Assembly (NCBI GenBank): GCA_964023205.1
Contig: OZ026833.1
Location: 34,326,366-34,390,365, forward strand
Source of the DNA: Lutraria lutraria
Lineage: Eukaryota; Mollusca; Bivalvia; Venerida; Mactridae
Reading direction: 5' to 3'
Length of the DNA: 64,000 bases
Every line of letters begins with the position of its first letter. The stretch's first letter is position 1. Made by a program: the position numbers and the translations under genes. Positions 25,088-38,800 of the stretch are shown here, in pieces. A model generated the notes under the pieces. The model did not search any database, was not told where the DNA came from, and saw nothing but the letters and a program-made list of their open reading frames with translations.

Positions 25088-25136
25088 AGTCTTGATTGTG
25101 AAATATCGACAGCGTAACTGATGATATTTTTCTAAG

Positions 25137-25168
25137 GCGGAAGTTATAAATATAAAACGATCCGTAAA
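25137..25168. promoter_or_regulatory. Conserved proximal promoter motifs, gene A
   Basis: GCGGAAGT (ETS-like core) at 25137-25144 and AACGATCCGTAAA at 25156-25168, 50 to 81 bp upstream of the ATG. Both recur upstream of gene B although the DNA between them does not. Function is inferred from conservation only. Confidence 0.35.
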
Positions 25169-27276
25169 CTGTACATATTGAAAGACCTTTTGAAGTCGTC
25201 GGTTATGTGGATGCTCTTGAAATGTAATACTACGTTAAATGTTTTATCGTGTATTTAGATTAAATAATGACTCTTTTATGTACGAGGCAAACAAACGGTA
25301 CCAGTATGTTAACAAAAGATTGTATTTAGATGCATGTTTTGTACTAGTAAAAACATAGTTAGAAAATTTTAGCTTTACGAAGGAAATAAAGTAATGCTGA
25401 CTTGGATGAAAGAAAATAATCAAAATACATGTTAAATACAATTGACCAGCCGAAGTCAAAATAAACGGACGACAGAATCCATAGGATATTCTTAGACTTA
25501 GCTTCTCCTGGGACTACTTATAAAATACATTTGCCCTAATGAGACCACAAATTTAGGTCCCGAAAGTGGTCTGAATGTAGAAGGGTACGTCATCATCTAG
25601 ATCTCTCATCAACTTCCTGATTAACACGATCGTGCCTTACCGACTGAACTTCCATGAGGCTTCAGGTTGTTTTTATCGTTAATATGTATCTATTAATGAA
25701 TAATTTTATACTTTATTTCTAGCCTTCGTAGTTTAGTACTCTACGTGTATTTCGATACCATTTGGTCAACGATGCAATCATACAGAATAAAAAAATCCGT
25801 ATTTAGAACATATTTAAACTCGTGCAATATAGAATATAAATAATGACGTATTGATGTGTCTTAAATATTTAATCACTTAGATGATGTCGTTCTGTCAGTA
25901 TTTTTTTAACAACGTACGATTTATACCCGACAGCCGTCAAATATTTATTAGTCAGTATGTATATTTTACGAAAGCATTTTTGTGCAAGAAAGAAACCTAC
26001 GTTGATGTGATATTTCAATCTTCTAGTACCAAGTTTTTTTTCAAACATTTGAATGATTAGTATCACCTTATCTGTATGTTTTCGGCTTTGAAGTAACGAG
26101 TCAGGACATGTCAAGTTTCATATTTGAATAAACACACCGTAGACAGTCAAATGCAAGTGATTTGAAACAAATATTGTGCGTGCGTGCGGGGCTGCGTGCG
26201 TGAGTGCGTTTACGGGTCTAGGAGTGCTCTCAAATTCTATGTTCAGGTGAATTTAACATCCCAATACTGTAGATATATACTTGGTCGCTACATTGTACAT
26301 ACGTCGCATAGCTACATATTGTTTTCTTTTCTAAAATATTAAACTATACAATAATTTACCTGACGCAAAAGCTTTTTGGTGGACATGCTTGCCTTGCCAT
26401 ATAGGTAAAACCAAGTCGCCTTACAGTGTGTACTTGCTAACACTCATTACATCTTATTATTACGCAAGGAAAAAATAAATATTTCGATGACGTTCAATTT
26501 CATACATTGATACATATGAATATAAAGTTTTAATACTATTTTGTGATATTGCGGTTACTAAGATTTCATTCATGGACCCAAATGATTGCTCATTGTATTT
26601 GAAACTATGTATCAACCTAATAACGATCCGGTATTACGAAAGCAGTGTACGCAGTAATTTAGCAAACATTAATACATTAACTAGCCAACGGTATAATAGT
26701 ACGAACTGTTATATCAAAGTATATTGTCTAATTCTTAAGTCTCTTTTGTTTTCGTACAGCACTGATTGTTTCGGTATTTTTGCAGTGTTTTTTAACAACT
26801 TATATCATTCTTGTCACAAGTGTTATTTATGAGCATTTTACCTTAAAAGAAGCATGCGTACATCTTGAATATAACCATGCTGAAATCAAGACTACAGACC
26901 GTTCTCGAATTGTCCTGCGCAATTCAGGGATTTCTTAAATATCTTGCAATATTGAACTTCCTAACATGTATACAACGATTCTAGAATTGATCATGCGCGA
27001 CTTAAAATTCGTTGCATTTTAACTATGAATTCGGTAAAATGTCAAGACATAAAACTATGACTAAGAAAGTTAAACGAAAACAATTTGAAAGAAGTTTATT
27101 ACATGTTTGAAAATCATCAGCAAACGTTCAAAATAATGATTTTATAGATACTTTTTAACAAGTATTTGAATTTGTAAAACAGCAACTTTTGGGACAAAAA
27201 GCGCTTCTCAGAAAACATCACGTTTGGGGTAAACAAGCGCTTGCTTTCACATAATATTTAGCAAAATGTGTACATA

Positions 27277-27621
27277 TGTGACGGGGTCAGACTTTGGTAT
27301 CTCTTGAGTTTGAGTTTTATTGTGTTCTTTTATATATGTGTGTGTTTGTGTGTGATCAATTGTCTCCCTTTAAGTATCTTATCATAAGTATAGTTCTTCT
27401 AGCAATCAATTCAATTAATTGATTATTGTAATAATATTTATTGCTTTGTTGTAATAAAGGGCAGTATGCTGACTTTCCCTTGTTTGTAACCATTTAATAG
27501 TCTTTCATTCTGTCTATACTGTAATATCTTGCACACATTGTTAATCACTAATGAATTCTCACATTTCAGAGTATTAGGTTATTGTCACAGTTAAGAGTTG
27601 TGTGAGTGGATCCCGTTCCAC
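27277..27621 (+). mobile_element. Possible solo LTR
   Basis: Starts TGTGACGGGGTCAGAC, has AATAAAGG internally and ends CCCGTTCCACA, giving imperfect TGTG..CACA ends. I could not find a target-site duplication, so the call is weak. Confidence 0.25.
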
Positions 27622-28010
27622 AAACGGTGAGTTTGTATATATATGTGATGTGTTATGTGGTTCATGTATTTTGTACTATGTGATTGTATTTGTTCTTGTA
27701 AGTAACTTAATTGTGCATATGTAAAGTATATGTATGTAATGCTTTGTAGGTAATGATATTGGCCACTGTAATCATTGTTTGTATTGTGATGTTTTGTGCT
27801 ATGTATTGTATTTAGTACTTGTTGTTTTATTATTGTCTATAATGCGTGTTTTATATTTTAGGATCTATATAAAGATATATAACGATATATATCGATAGAT
27901 AACAAACGTTAACAACAGAGAGACAATAAAATAGATTGATGTCGAAATACCTTGTCTTTGGTTTATACTTGCGAATGAGGTTGGCTAGCTGGTATTTATA
28001 CACCCATACA

Positions 28011-28026
28011 CCCCCCCCCCCCCCCC
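28011..28026. repeat. Poly-C run (16 bases)
   Basis: Homopolymer in the A/B intergenic region after CACCCATACA; the length may be affected by sequencing error. Confidence 0.8.
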
Positions 28027-29620
28027 TGTTACACATAGCTAGTTCAAGATTGAGTACATTTTTGTTTTCTCTTCTGATAAAGGCATTAAATGTTGGGTTT
28101 TCTCATCAAGGGTGGGGACAAGAGGGATGCGTTTAATAGGGAACATTATGTAGATGTAACACTGACTATATGTCTTGAGTTTTCCCATTATCTGTACAGA
28201 TATATTCAGTGTGACTAAGAAATAATACAGGAATAATCTACACTAAGTCTTGTAATGCGCCATAAACATATATGACAAAATGAATATCATAAACTTATCT
28301 TCATGGACTGAATGTATCGTGTATACATCGCATGTATGTCGTATTTCAGTTATCAGTGGTCGTTTCCACTTTTCAATACTCTGTGGTCGTTTTTGAAGCA
28401 TCAAAACATCTTGTCATGAACAAACATCAAAGCATTGGTATACATTGTTTAAACGAAATACATGTAATACAATGGTTTTCTATTTGAGTAAATAGGATTT
28501 TTTATGATTACTTAAAGGGAAACTACTCCAGATTTATATCATATCAATAAATCGTACAACGGTCACTATAAAAGCTAAGTGCCATAATAAAAAAGTTTAA
28601 TTTGGTGAAGTTCTATAAATACAGAAATACAGAATACAACTGAAATTAATTTTAGACATTTATATGTACAATTGAAAATTATATTACTATAGTTGGTGAG
28701 AATGAGCTTTATAATATTAATGATTTAACAACTTATACTGAAACAGGACAAAATCAAGTCTCTAAAGAACAAATGTGCAAACAATAAGAATATCGATCCT
28801 TGGTCCATCTTAGGTTACTTTGTTACTGTATTTATTATCAAATGAAATGCAATCTGAATAAGAAAGAAATAATCTAATCTATTCAAAGCGAGAAAGCATG
28901 TAATGTGATTCAAAATAAAAATAAAATATACATGTGCATAGGTTTACACCAAAAACATTAGTTTTACCAATTTTAAACAAACCTGGTTTTAAGAATGAAA
29001 GCTTATACTTATTTTGTACCACACCTCCTCAATACATTTTCCAAAATTATGATTTAGATGTGTATAAGTCATATAAACCATTTTCATTCACTACAAAAAG
29101 TGGTCAATGACACTTAACAAAAATGAATCATGTATTTATAACATTCCAAAATCATGTAAACTCTATTGACAACAACTATACAAATTGAAAAATCATACAA
29201 TGAGCATATGCAAGAACTGCAAATATCAATGTATGTGTGGAACAAATATCTGTACTAACAGTATAAAAAATATAGATATTTCAATATTTCCTTTTTTGTT
29301 TTGATTTCAATGACATTTACTGTTAATCATTGAAATATTGACGTATATAAAAAACATCACAGCCAAAACGCGTAAAGTTGAGCAAATCTAAATTTTTTTA
29401 GTCCCATTATGTTCCCAGAAATGCTGTTTCGCTATTAAAATAAACTTTGGTATCTTTTACATATCATATTTGCAAAATATAATAATTCATATCTGACATT
29501 TGTGTTAACTAATCATTAGGATAACAACTTTAGAAATATATGGATATTTCATGACGACAGTCCGATGGAACACTAAATGTTTATTTTTTCAACTTATCGA
29601 GATTTGGCTGATCATACTTA

Positions 29621-29626
29621 TTTATT
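29621..29626 (-). terminator. Candidate poly(A) signal, gene B
   Basis: AATAAA on the minus strand about 180 nt past the stop; another lies at 29580-29585. The segment aligns with the gene C 3' flank. Confidence 0.4.
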
Positions 29627-29805
29627 GTTTATAGTCACTCAAGTAATTACATAATGCACAAGATATTCGTTCAAATTCCTTGAAAACAGGATAACAAAAT
29701 CGGATTTAAAGTCGAATTTTACAACCTATTTCAGTGCATTTAAAGCATTATGTCTGTGATCCAATGTTCATTCCAGGATAGGAGTCAATCGAATTTGACA
29801 TGTTT

Positions 29806-29859
29806 TCACCCACGACGAACATAACACAGAAGCACGTCATGACAAAACTTGTACTGTTC
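29806..29859 (-). CDS. Gene B exon 32: C terminus and stop
   Basis: Residues 1328-1344. [17 protein letters not shown] then [14 protein letters not shown] corresponds to the QYQFCY-x-A-x-LEY that closes RPTP D2 domains. Confidence 0.88.
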   Translation of the reverse strand, partial: EQYKFCHDVLLCYVRRG

Positions 29860-32800
29860 CTGAAAGACACAAATTACAATTCATATGATTGTAGTCTTAG
29901 TGATTGAAAATAGCTCAAATATACAAAAGCATTTTGCATTGTTTATTCCATAATGCGCAACGCAATTCTATATAGTGATGGTTAAATCTTAGAATGAATT
30001 ACAAAGCGTATGTTCTCCCAACGATTCATAGAATATCACATTTATTAGGTTCCTAATTGTCTTAAGGCAGTTTTATTTTTCAATATTGGAATATTTGCAA
30101 ACAAACGCAAACATACGTCACATCATTTAGTATATAATCACATGAATGACGGAATTTCCAAAGGGACAGTGTCTAACTTACATAGTTTGGTATAATTTGT
30201 TGTCGTCTTGCTTGCAGACAGCGTATAACATGTGGTATGGATACTTCACCATCAATTCTAACATTCTCCAATATGTTCATCAGTGCTACAACAAGGCCGC
30301 TCCGTGCTGCACCATTCCTGTGGTACGAGCAAATAATTATAGTCATGCCATGTATATCCTGAATCTAGTTGTAATATGGTGGATTACTTGAAAAGTAACC
30401 AAAGTCGTATTTATGATATATTCAGGACTAACATGTCACATTTAAAACATACTCATTTTACTACGTATGTATTACCATTACCAAACGTAAATCAGCTATT
30501 TACTTTAGACCAAGCCTGAATGAAACGCAATTGATTAAATTTATCAACATATTGCTCAATTTCTTACATGCATTGAACAATAAGAGGTTTGTTTTTCGTC
30601 TGTCTTTGTAATATTTCCACGTTACAGAGAAAGTCGAGCATTTGATTAGGATCGTCTGGACAAACATTTGACGGAGCCCATGATTTATATACCAACTGAG
30701 TCAAATGGTGTACCTGTAAGTAACGAAAGGAAGTATAAGGATGTTTCGAGACAATGCCCTTGATACTTAAGGCTACCGTATCTACGAAGCAACCAGAATG
30801 ACTATAACTACAAACAACAATTACATTGCATAAAACACATACTTTAACCCAATTGATTGATTGGTTTAATTACGACAACTTAATTGTTTCACCATGGACA
30901 TGATGACGTATGACACTTATGACACTACGAAATATTATATTTAGCTTAAAAGTTTTTTGAGATTAACTACACTTAAAGCGGTACTTATTTGAGTTTTAAC
31001 TGTAAGAAAAACATAGTTTACAAGAAATATTGGACAAACCCTGGAGTTGTATGATAACATATGTTTCCTCATAACATAGCCATCCTTGTTCTCTTCTGAT
31101 TCAACAGAAACACGAAATGGTCTTAGATCTATAGTACCAGTATCTGGTAAATACTTGCCAACCTAATAGGCAAAATGAATAAAAACAAGTAAGAAAAATC
31201 TAAAACATGAACAAAAACTAAGAGACATTGACGAATAAATTTGTTATATATCAACTGAAAATATGCATAATTGAACCAATAAGTGGTTGTAAGGCATTGA
31301 TTTCGAAACCATAAGATTTGTTTCAGAATAACATGGAATGAGGTTTCCCAGACCTGCCATGGAACTCAAATATTCTCTTGATATTGTGTCTATGTCACAA
31401 AGTGACTTTATCACAACAAATGGAGCTTGAACAAAGCAATTATTTTTAATTCTCTATCTGCATGTAAAGGAGTCTGTATACTAACATAATTTGAATTATA
31501 TTAAACCAATCATCAACAACATGATGTATATATTTATTTATTGTACTTGTTTATAAAAGTAAGTGTCATAAATCGGATCAAAGTTTCGGGCTGATGATTC
31601 AAATGATCCATTCACCTTATCTTATAATTTGGCATGAAATTGATTGTTAATAAATATCTGTTTATTGAGAATGGTAATCTGTAATAATAAAATACAAAAG
31701 AAAAAATAGTTGTCAATATTTTAGATAAAGATATCTAAAACTCACATTTCCAGTTTCAATTTCTTTATCAAATGTAACAATGACTTGTACTTCTTGCTCT
31801 ACTATCAGACGACAATGATCTACTGCTGTGGTCGGTAATGGTGTTTGTGTGATTATAAATCCATATGAGTCGCAGTAACTCTACAAGAATCAACATTTAA
31901 TAAATTATTCCTTTATTGAATAAAGATATGTCAAACGTATAGGAGTGTGTAGAAAAGATTTTCAGATGATAGAAAGTAACACATTGTTATATGTCATGTT
32001 ATTGTTTTATCTTTCCTCATAGTCTCCGTTTAGGGCAATCCTATTCCAATCACAAGTTTTGCTGGGCATATGACAGTTTTACTTATTTGGTTACTATGGT
32101 ATCTAACGTAAAATGCAGAACCGATTAATCATATACACATATAATTGATAATGATTTAGTTGCATCGAAAACAACACATGCAACATCATTAGAGCCATTA
32201 GAAACGACGCTGATAAAGATATATAATATTTACCGGCATGTATATAGCATTGATGTAATTACTTGTTCCATCTACGGATGTGCACAAAAATGGTCTGTAT
32301 GCATCCGCTGTGATGTATATACAATATGACACACATATGATCAATACACACATTTTGTATTTTGAAAGTTACTTTTCAATGCAACGCTGACCTCTGACAA
32401 AATATCATGTTTGAGTGCAACATATTGCACATTGCTTTTACTCGACCATCAAATACATCATCAAAACTAATGTAGCATTTACTTGATCATGAAGTACGCA
32501 GAAATAATGTCTTACATTCATAGCCATATTTTTCACTAAAAACAAGACGATATAGTCATGATGGTAATTTTGGCATAGGTGCATGAACAGCGTGTGTTAT
32601 TTTACTTATTGGACTTTGTCAAATTTGTACATTTTAAGGGTTGTGTGCTGTGTTAGTTGATTTATTATGTGTATGAGTGGTATTGGTACCTGTACTGTTT
32701 GCAGTAGTTTTATTAAAATGGGTCGTGCGTATTATGTGTTTATTAGAATGATCCCTGACATTCAATGATAGTAACACATCTTAGGATTTGTTTTCAAACA

Positions 32801-35800
32801 CTTACGTGCAATAATGTTTGGGAATCTGTTTTTATCTTTATTTTTGGTATCACTTGCATGCAACATTGTATCATTGGTCGAATTCGAATCCTTAAACCAT
32901 GTCCGATCTGGAACAGCCGTGAGTGCCTCAGTAAGTGTCTACAATAAAATCATTTAATTGGTCCGAGTTGTATGACGTGTATGTATATGTAAAAAAAAGG
33001 AAAAATAAAGTATTAAACCTAAATGCTGTTTTGTTTTACATTTGACTCCTAATTGATTATTTAAAGACATTAAACATCCTTATTGATAGTAAGTCATATA
33101 ATAATAATGCATACATCGCGTAATTAGCTTATGAAATGACGATTCTCGGAAATAATCTATCTGAAAATCAGGTACAAATAAATTGATACTTGATATTCTA
33201 GCTTCAGCTTTTGGTTGCCCGTCTCAGTGTCAATCTCAATTCGTTTTGTGTACTGAAGCTCAAATTCATCCACGGTCACAGGTTGTGTTGGTAGAACGAG
33301 AGCATCTAACACAAGCATGTACAGATAATGGTACTGTTCCTGTAGAAAGAAAAATAAAATCGTTTATATACATGTAAATAACATGTCTTACTTCTCCAAT
33401 TTAACATTGTTTGTTGACAGTATGCTGAGTAGGGATGGCGAGTTGACCTATCAAATGAAACATGAAAACCTCTACCAATACTAAGTCGATACTACCTCAT
33501 GACATAACTCAAAATATCTACCAAATAACGTGTCTGAATTAGAGGTTGGTAACAAATTAACTTCTCTCTCAAATCAAATCATCATACCATGCAGCCACAT
33601 GGGTATTGCTGATCATGAGTTATTTTTCTGCATATATATAGTTTAACGCCGTTGTTTCAAGACAACACGTCTGAAAACATGATACATCTACATGCTTATG
33701 CTATCACACTCTGTTTGGTACTCATTGTTCAATATAGACAAGCGTACGAACGCCATTTTATTACATTGCTTATATATCGACAACACAGATGTACATGTCA
33801 ACCAAAGGTGTGTATTCCAAGTGGTGAATACATGTTTACCTTAGTTTGTATCATATTCACTCTCTGGTTCCTTAGATCTTTGACACACTGAAACACGTTA
33901 ACGTGTCCAGTTTCTTGTCCTTGATCATACAAGAAGTCCAGAGCTATAAATGTTCCAGTACGCCCAACACCATTACTGTAATATATCGCTAACATTTAAT
34001 TGTGGAATGAACATTCTTACTGGAATCTTTAATTACAATTACACATTCAAGTAAATGAATATAGATACCTAGCAGTCTTATGAATGCTGTTGACAACAAA
34101 ACTAAAACAAACCTAAATTACCGTGGGCAATTCAATAGTTCAATTAAGTCGAGCATGAATATTGTTCAAAGTGTTAAATTTCAGATTGACGAAGGACAAT
34201 TTTATTCCGAAAAGTGACATATAATATACCTGCAGTGTACAAGCCATTGATAGGTTTTTCTTGGATCTATTTTCCTCACCTTCAGCCAGAAAAGAAGTAA
34301 ACCTGCAGTTGCACTTGGTAAGCCTTCGTCCGGCCAAGAATTGTAGGCAAAATGGACTATATCCCTACTTAGTGATGTACCCTTTAATTCATAATGAGCT
34401 TTAATAAGCATACGTTTTATATATATATTGAACAATACAATCGGTGAATATTGTCATATTGCAAATAAATAAACTCGTTAACATTTTGTTTATGCCTTTA
34501 CTGTAAAAGTAAGGTATTTCTTTAAGGTATTTTAAAGGATACTCGTGTAGGTACGGAAGTCATTTTTATTGATTTCTATTATAGTCAGTGTAACGAATGC
34601 AATAAATGCTGGTAAGTATAGAGAATATAGAGCTATTGACAACATTATTGCATAAATATGTCATTGTGATAGTATATCTATCTAAAACAGTTACAAATCG
34701 CCAAATGCCTTTTGATCACAAGACAAATTCTTATTCATGCTCGAAAACAATTATATTAAACTAAGTAATAGCTTCAATAGTTTTTTCTTACTTTGAGGAG
34801 AACTTTCAAACGCCTCACACTATAGTCTGCATATATGTTCTCAGACTTTGTGAATACTTTGATGTCACCGTATTGAACAGATTCTTTTAATGCGGCCCAA
34901 TATTGAATACACATCATCTGCAAGTAAATAGATCAATATTGAATACACATCATCTGTAAGTAAATAGATCAGATAAGAATATTCTATACTTCGGCTGATT
35001 AATATAATTATGTGACACGCTATACATTCATCCAAAGAGTTTTCCATTTCAAAAGATATAAAATTGCACATATTCCTGTGGTCAAAGAATAAGCAATGTG
35101 AAAAAGCAATTCATCTACCCCTTTTATTTATCAGTCTCAGTGATAGTATGGGATATCAAACCAAGCTTTCATATCAGTAATCAATTATTAAAAATAGGGA
35201 TATTGATAATAAATATATACTGTGAAACTTGCCTTAAGATATATTTTTTAGTTTGACAACAAATAAAAACAATCTCGCTGGCGAAATAATTTTATTTTTT
35301 AAATTGCAATATAGCTTTGCTTTGCTTTTAAAGAAATTCGTATCTTTTGTCGAACTACATGTATAATTTGAATAACCTATTTGTTTGAAAAGCTCTCTAT
35401 TCATATTTGCTTGTTTGTGAAATCGATATATGACAAATGCATAACTTTTTGAAACATATGCATAACAGAAAAAGTATTGCTTAGCATAATTATGCAAACC
35501 TTTCTTTCCTCTTCAAGATTTGTAACCATGACAATTACATGAATATCTTGTTCCCAAATCATCTTCCAAAATTCATTCAAATGTGCATGCGTAGGACCTA
35601 CAAAACAGCCGATGAAAAAATGCGATTCATATCATTGAACTCTAGAGTTAGTTCTATCTTATCTGAATAATATCAATAATTTGCAACACACCAGTACAAC
35701 ACACACGATACAAACTACATATGTATTTGTAAGAATGAAGATCATGGAAAATAACAATTGTATTGAAAAAAGTTAAACATCGTAATATCAAAAATATTGG

Positions 35801-38800
35801 GTGATAAACAACGCCATCTTTACTGTATGCTGTTTACAAAGATCGTTCTAAAAGCTTGATGATGTTGGTCGTCTGTATTTGTTTGATAATCAGGGAACAC
35901 GTGCTTTTGAAATTTAGGTATTCCATACAATTAAGCGTTTTATCGGAAATTAAACAGAACAGTGTCAAAAGGATTTTCTTTATCTCAAATCAATACCAAG
36001 AGCTGACATATCCCCATCATACAAACCCTAAGATATAGGTATCACAATTTATTGTGGAATAAACACAGACTCATTGTCACATTTCTTGTATCATACGTTT
36101 TAGAATGACACTGGTAGTATTTGAACGCATTTAAAAGATCAGAGAGAGTATTACCTTGTGCAGCAATATATTCATTTTCGCCACGATAACCCTGAAATGA
36201 ATAGTAATAATAATAATTGAATGTTACGAGACGTAGTGTTAAATAGAAATAAAAGGTTCTGTGTGAAAACGACAGCACGTGTCCTTGGCAAAAATAAAGT
36301 AATTAATTAGTCAAATATTACAAACCTAATAGAACTACTTAAATATTCCAATTTCAATTCCAAAAGACTTATTTTAACACTACTCTACCTTAATGTGACT
36401 TGCATTAATGTAATCATCGGATGGACCAGCTTTTGATTGTTTTAATATCACTCTGCAATGGTCATCTACAAGTTAAAATGCATTTTGTATTGAACATTTC
36501 TATAACACATATAGTTTGCATTAAACCGATACATTTTTTTATTGTACTGTATCTGGTACTGAACACTTAACACTGACATCAAGAACATCAATATATCACG
36601 TAGATAAATAAACGAATATAAACAAAGATAAAGACCAAACAATACATACATGGGTATATATCTGTATACACATTTTTACTGGAATTGACCAGACTTCTCG
36701 CAGCATTTGTCTCAAATATCTTCTGTAGTCCATGCGGTATATCCTGCAGCGTCAATGTACAATATCAACTGATCGAAAATTATTTCAACACAATAATTGA
36801 ATCAAATAGTTATATTATTAGCATTAACTGATGACATAACATATCACTCCTGTCTGTAAAATACACGTACCCGGACCACAGTATAAGCTCTGTCAATAAC
36901 CTGCAAACCCGTTACTAGCCCAAACTCGAACAATTGATTACCTCAAATCTTTACGAAACAGTTTCCTTCATGTATTTTCGATTTTGATACAATTATAGAA
37001 TTATTTCTTTTCGTCAAAGTCTGAATATCTTAATCTTATGCATGATGTATGATACAAATATTTAGTCAATACCTTGAATTGAGCCAGGAAGGTGGAGTTG
37101 GAAAGTCCTTGTTTGACGTAAGTTGACAAGTCTGAGAGCTTGACATTAAGTGATGAAGTTTGATGAGTAGACAATGCAGTATTGTAATAAACACTGTTTG
37201 TTCCCATTTCTGAAAACATTTTTATGTTTGTGTACTTTGTGCAGAACATAGCAATAATTGGTTTAGTCGACTACTGTGAATTCTAACTTCGTTTCAATTT
37301 GTTTGTCTGATAACCATGTCAATACGATGTATTTTTTTCTTTTTAATTTTAAATTATAAATGTATGTTCGTTGCTATCTTATAACACATTTAAACGTTTC
37401 CATAGGCGTATTGTACAGTGTATATCTTACAGTCAGCTCATTTGAATATCAAGTTACCCTAAATAATTACAATGAACATTTTTTTCAAATCGTTTCAGAT
37501 TAGCGGTTAATGCATGAAAAGCTAATTACAAGTTACCTAGTTCATCGTAAATATATTCTTCTTCAGACTGCTCTCTGTTTTCTGTATCAACTGCAATACA
37601 TTATATCACGTTGAACATAACACATGCACTTGCGTTAGATATATTGTAATTACCGTTTAATCAGTTACATTATTATTTAAAAAAAAATTTTTTTATAGTT
37701 TTGTACGATTTTTCAGTCGATGCAGTCGACGAGTTTTTGCAATCACTAGATGGTGTCGCCGTATCGATGCCGGTTCGATCCGCATTCGGTTTCATCAATT
37801 TAACTATACGTAAAAAATGTATCCCTATCATCAAGTTAAGAATCATAGATTCTGATACAAACTAGTTTCATATGTTGTAGTTTTCTCCATTGTAGGGCCG
37901 TCAATGATGTCGTCTGGTAGCGTAATCTCCGTTAGAATGTTAGACCTGAAACCGTACTAAAATAGTCAACAAAATGGCACATTGAACCAACTGTATAATA
38001 ACAGCCATGTTTCACATTTTTGTTTCCTTTCCTATTTTCCACATTAATATTATTTTTCGTATCATTTCGAATAACTATCAAACTGATGGTATTGATGCAA
38101 AATAAAATGTTTTATTATGAAATTTACTGCACATTGTCTGATATTAAAAATGACGAAAAAATATTTCAAGTGGAGTGTGACCCTGCATTAAATGACTACC
38201 TGTCATGTTTGACCTTCCTTTTGTCAAAGTTCCATGGAAGGTCACATAAGACAAGTTTGTTGTTACATTGTATTATCATGGCAAATATAGATCGCTTTCA
38301 TTGAGAATAGGCCTTCACTCAATGTTTATTGCGTTGACAAGATTGGACGACTCGTACAGGAAATTAGGGATAACAAACGACGATTAAATATATATGAAAT
38401 ATTTAATATCTTTATTTTGTTCTTGCCGTTCGAATGAAAAATATTTGAGTTATAAACGTCATCAAACTGTTAGAAATGATCTACCGTAAAATTTGTTTCC
38501 GTCGCCGAATAATGACAACCAGTACAACTACTACAACAGCTATAAGCACAACAACACCAGACACACTTCCAGCTATAGCAGTGGTTGGGACTGCTTTCAT
38601 GTCATCAATGCTGACTAAAATGTTCAATTATATTTCATACTATTCTGTTATTGCCAAGCAAAGTGTATTCATTGGTATAATATAGGCCTACCGATTTTCT
38701 TATTTATCTATATATGCCTTGACATCGTTATGTGCAGTATTGCGATGTCATTTTTATACAATGTATATAGGTCTATGTAGTACTTCATATTGACCTCATA

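Larger units (their letters stand above)
25088..29805. other. A/B intergenic region
   Basis: 4.7 kb between the gene B stop and the gene A start. Parts align with the B/C intergenic region (for example 28080-28200 with 57600-57720, and 29180-29240 with 59460-59520), so the duplication unit included it. It holds the poly-C run and a possible solo LTR; no coding exon seen. Confidence 0.6.

Noticed and set aside
38210..38255. Inverted repeat GACCTTCC..GGAAGGTC as a regulatory hairpin
   Set aside because: An 8-bp stem in AT-rich intron DNA is expected by chance and is not seen in gene A.
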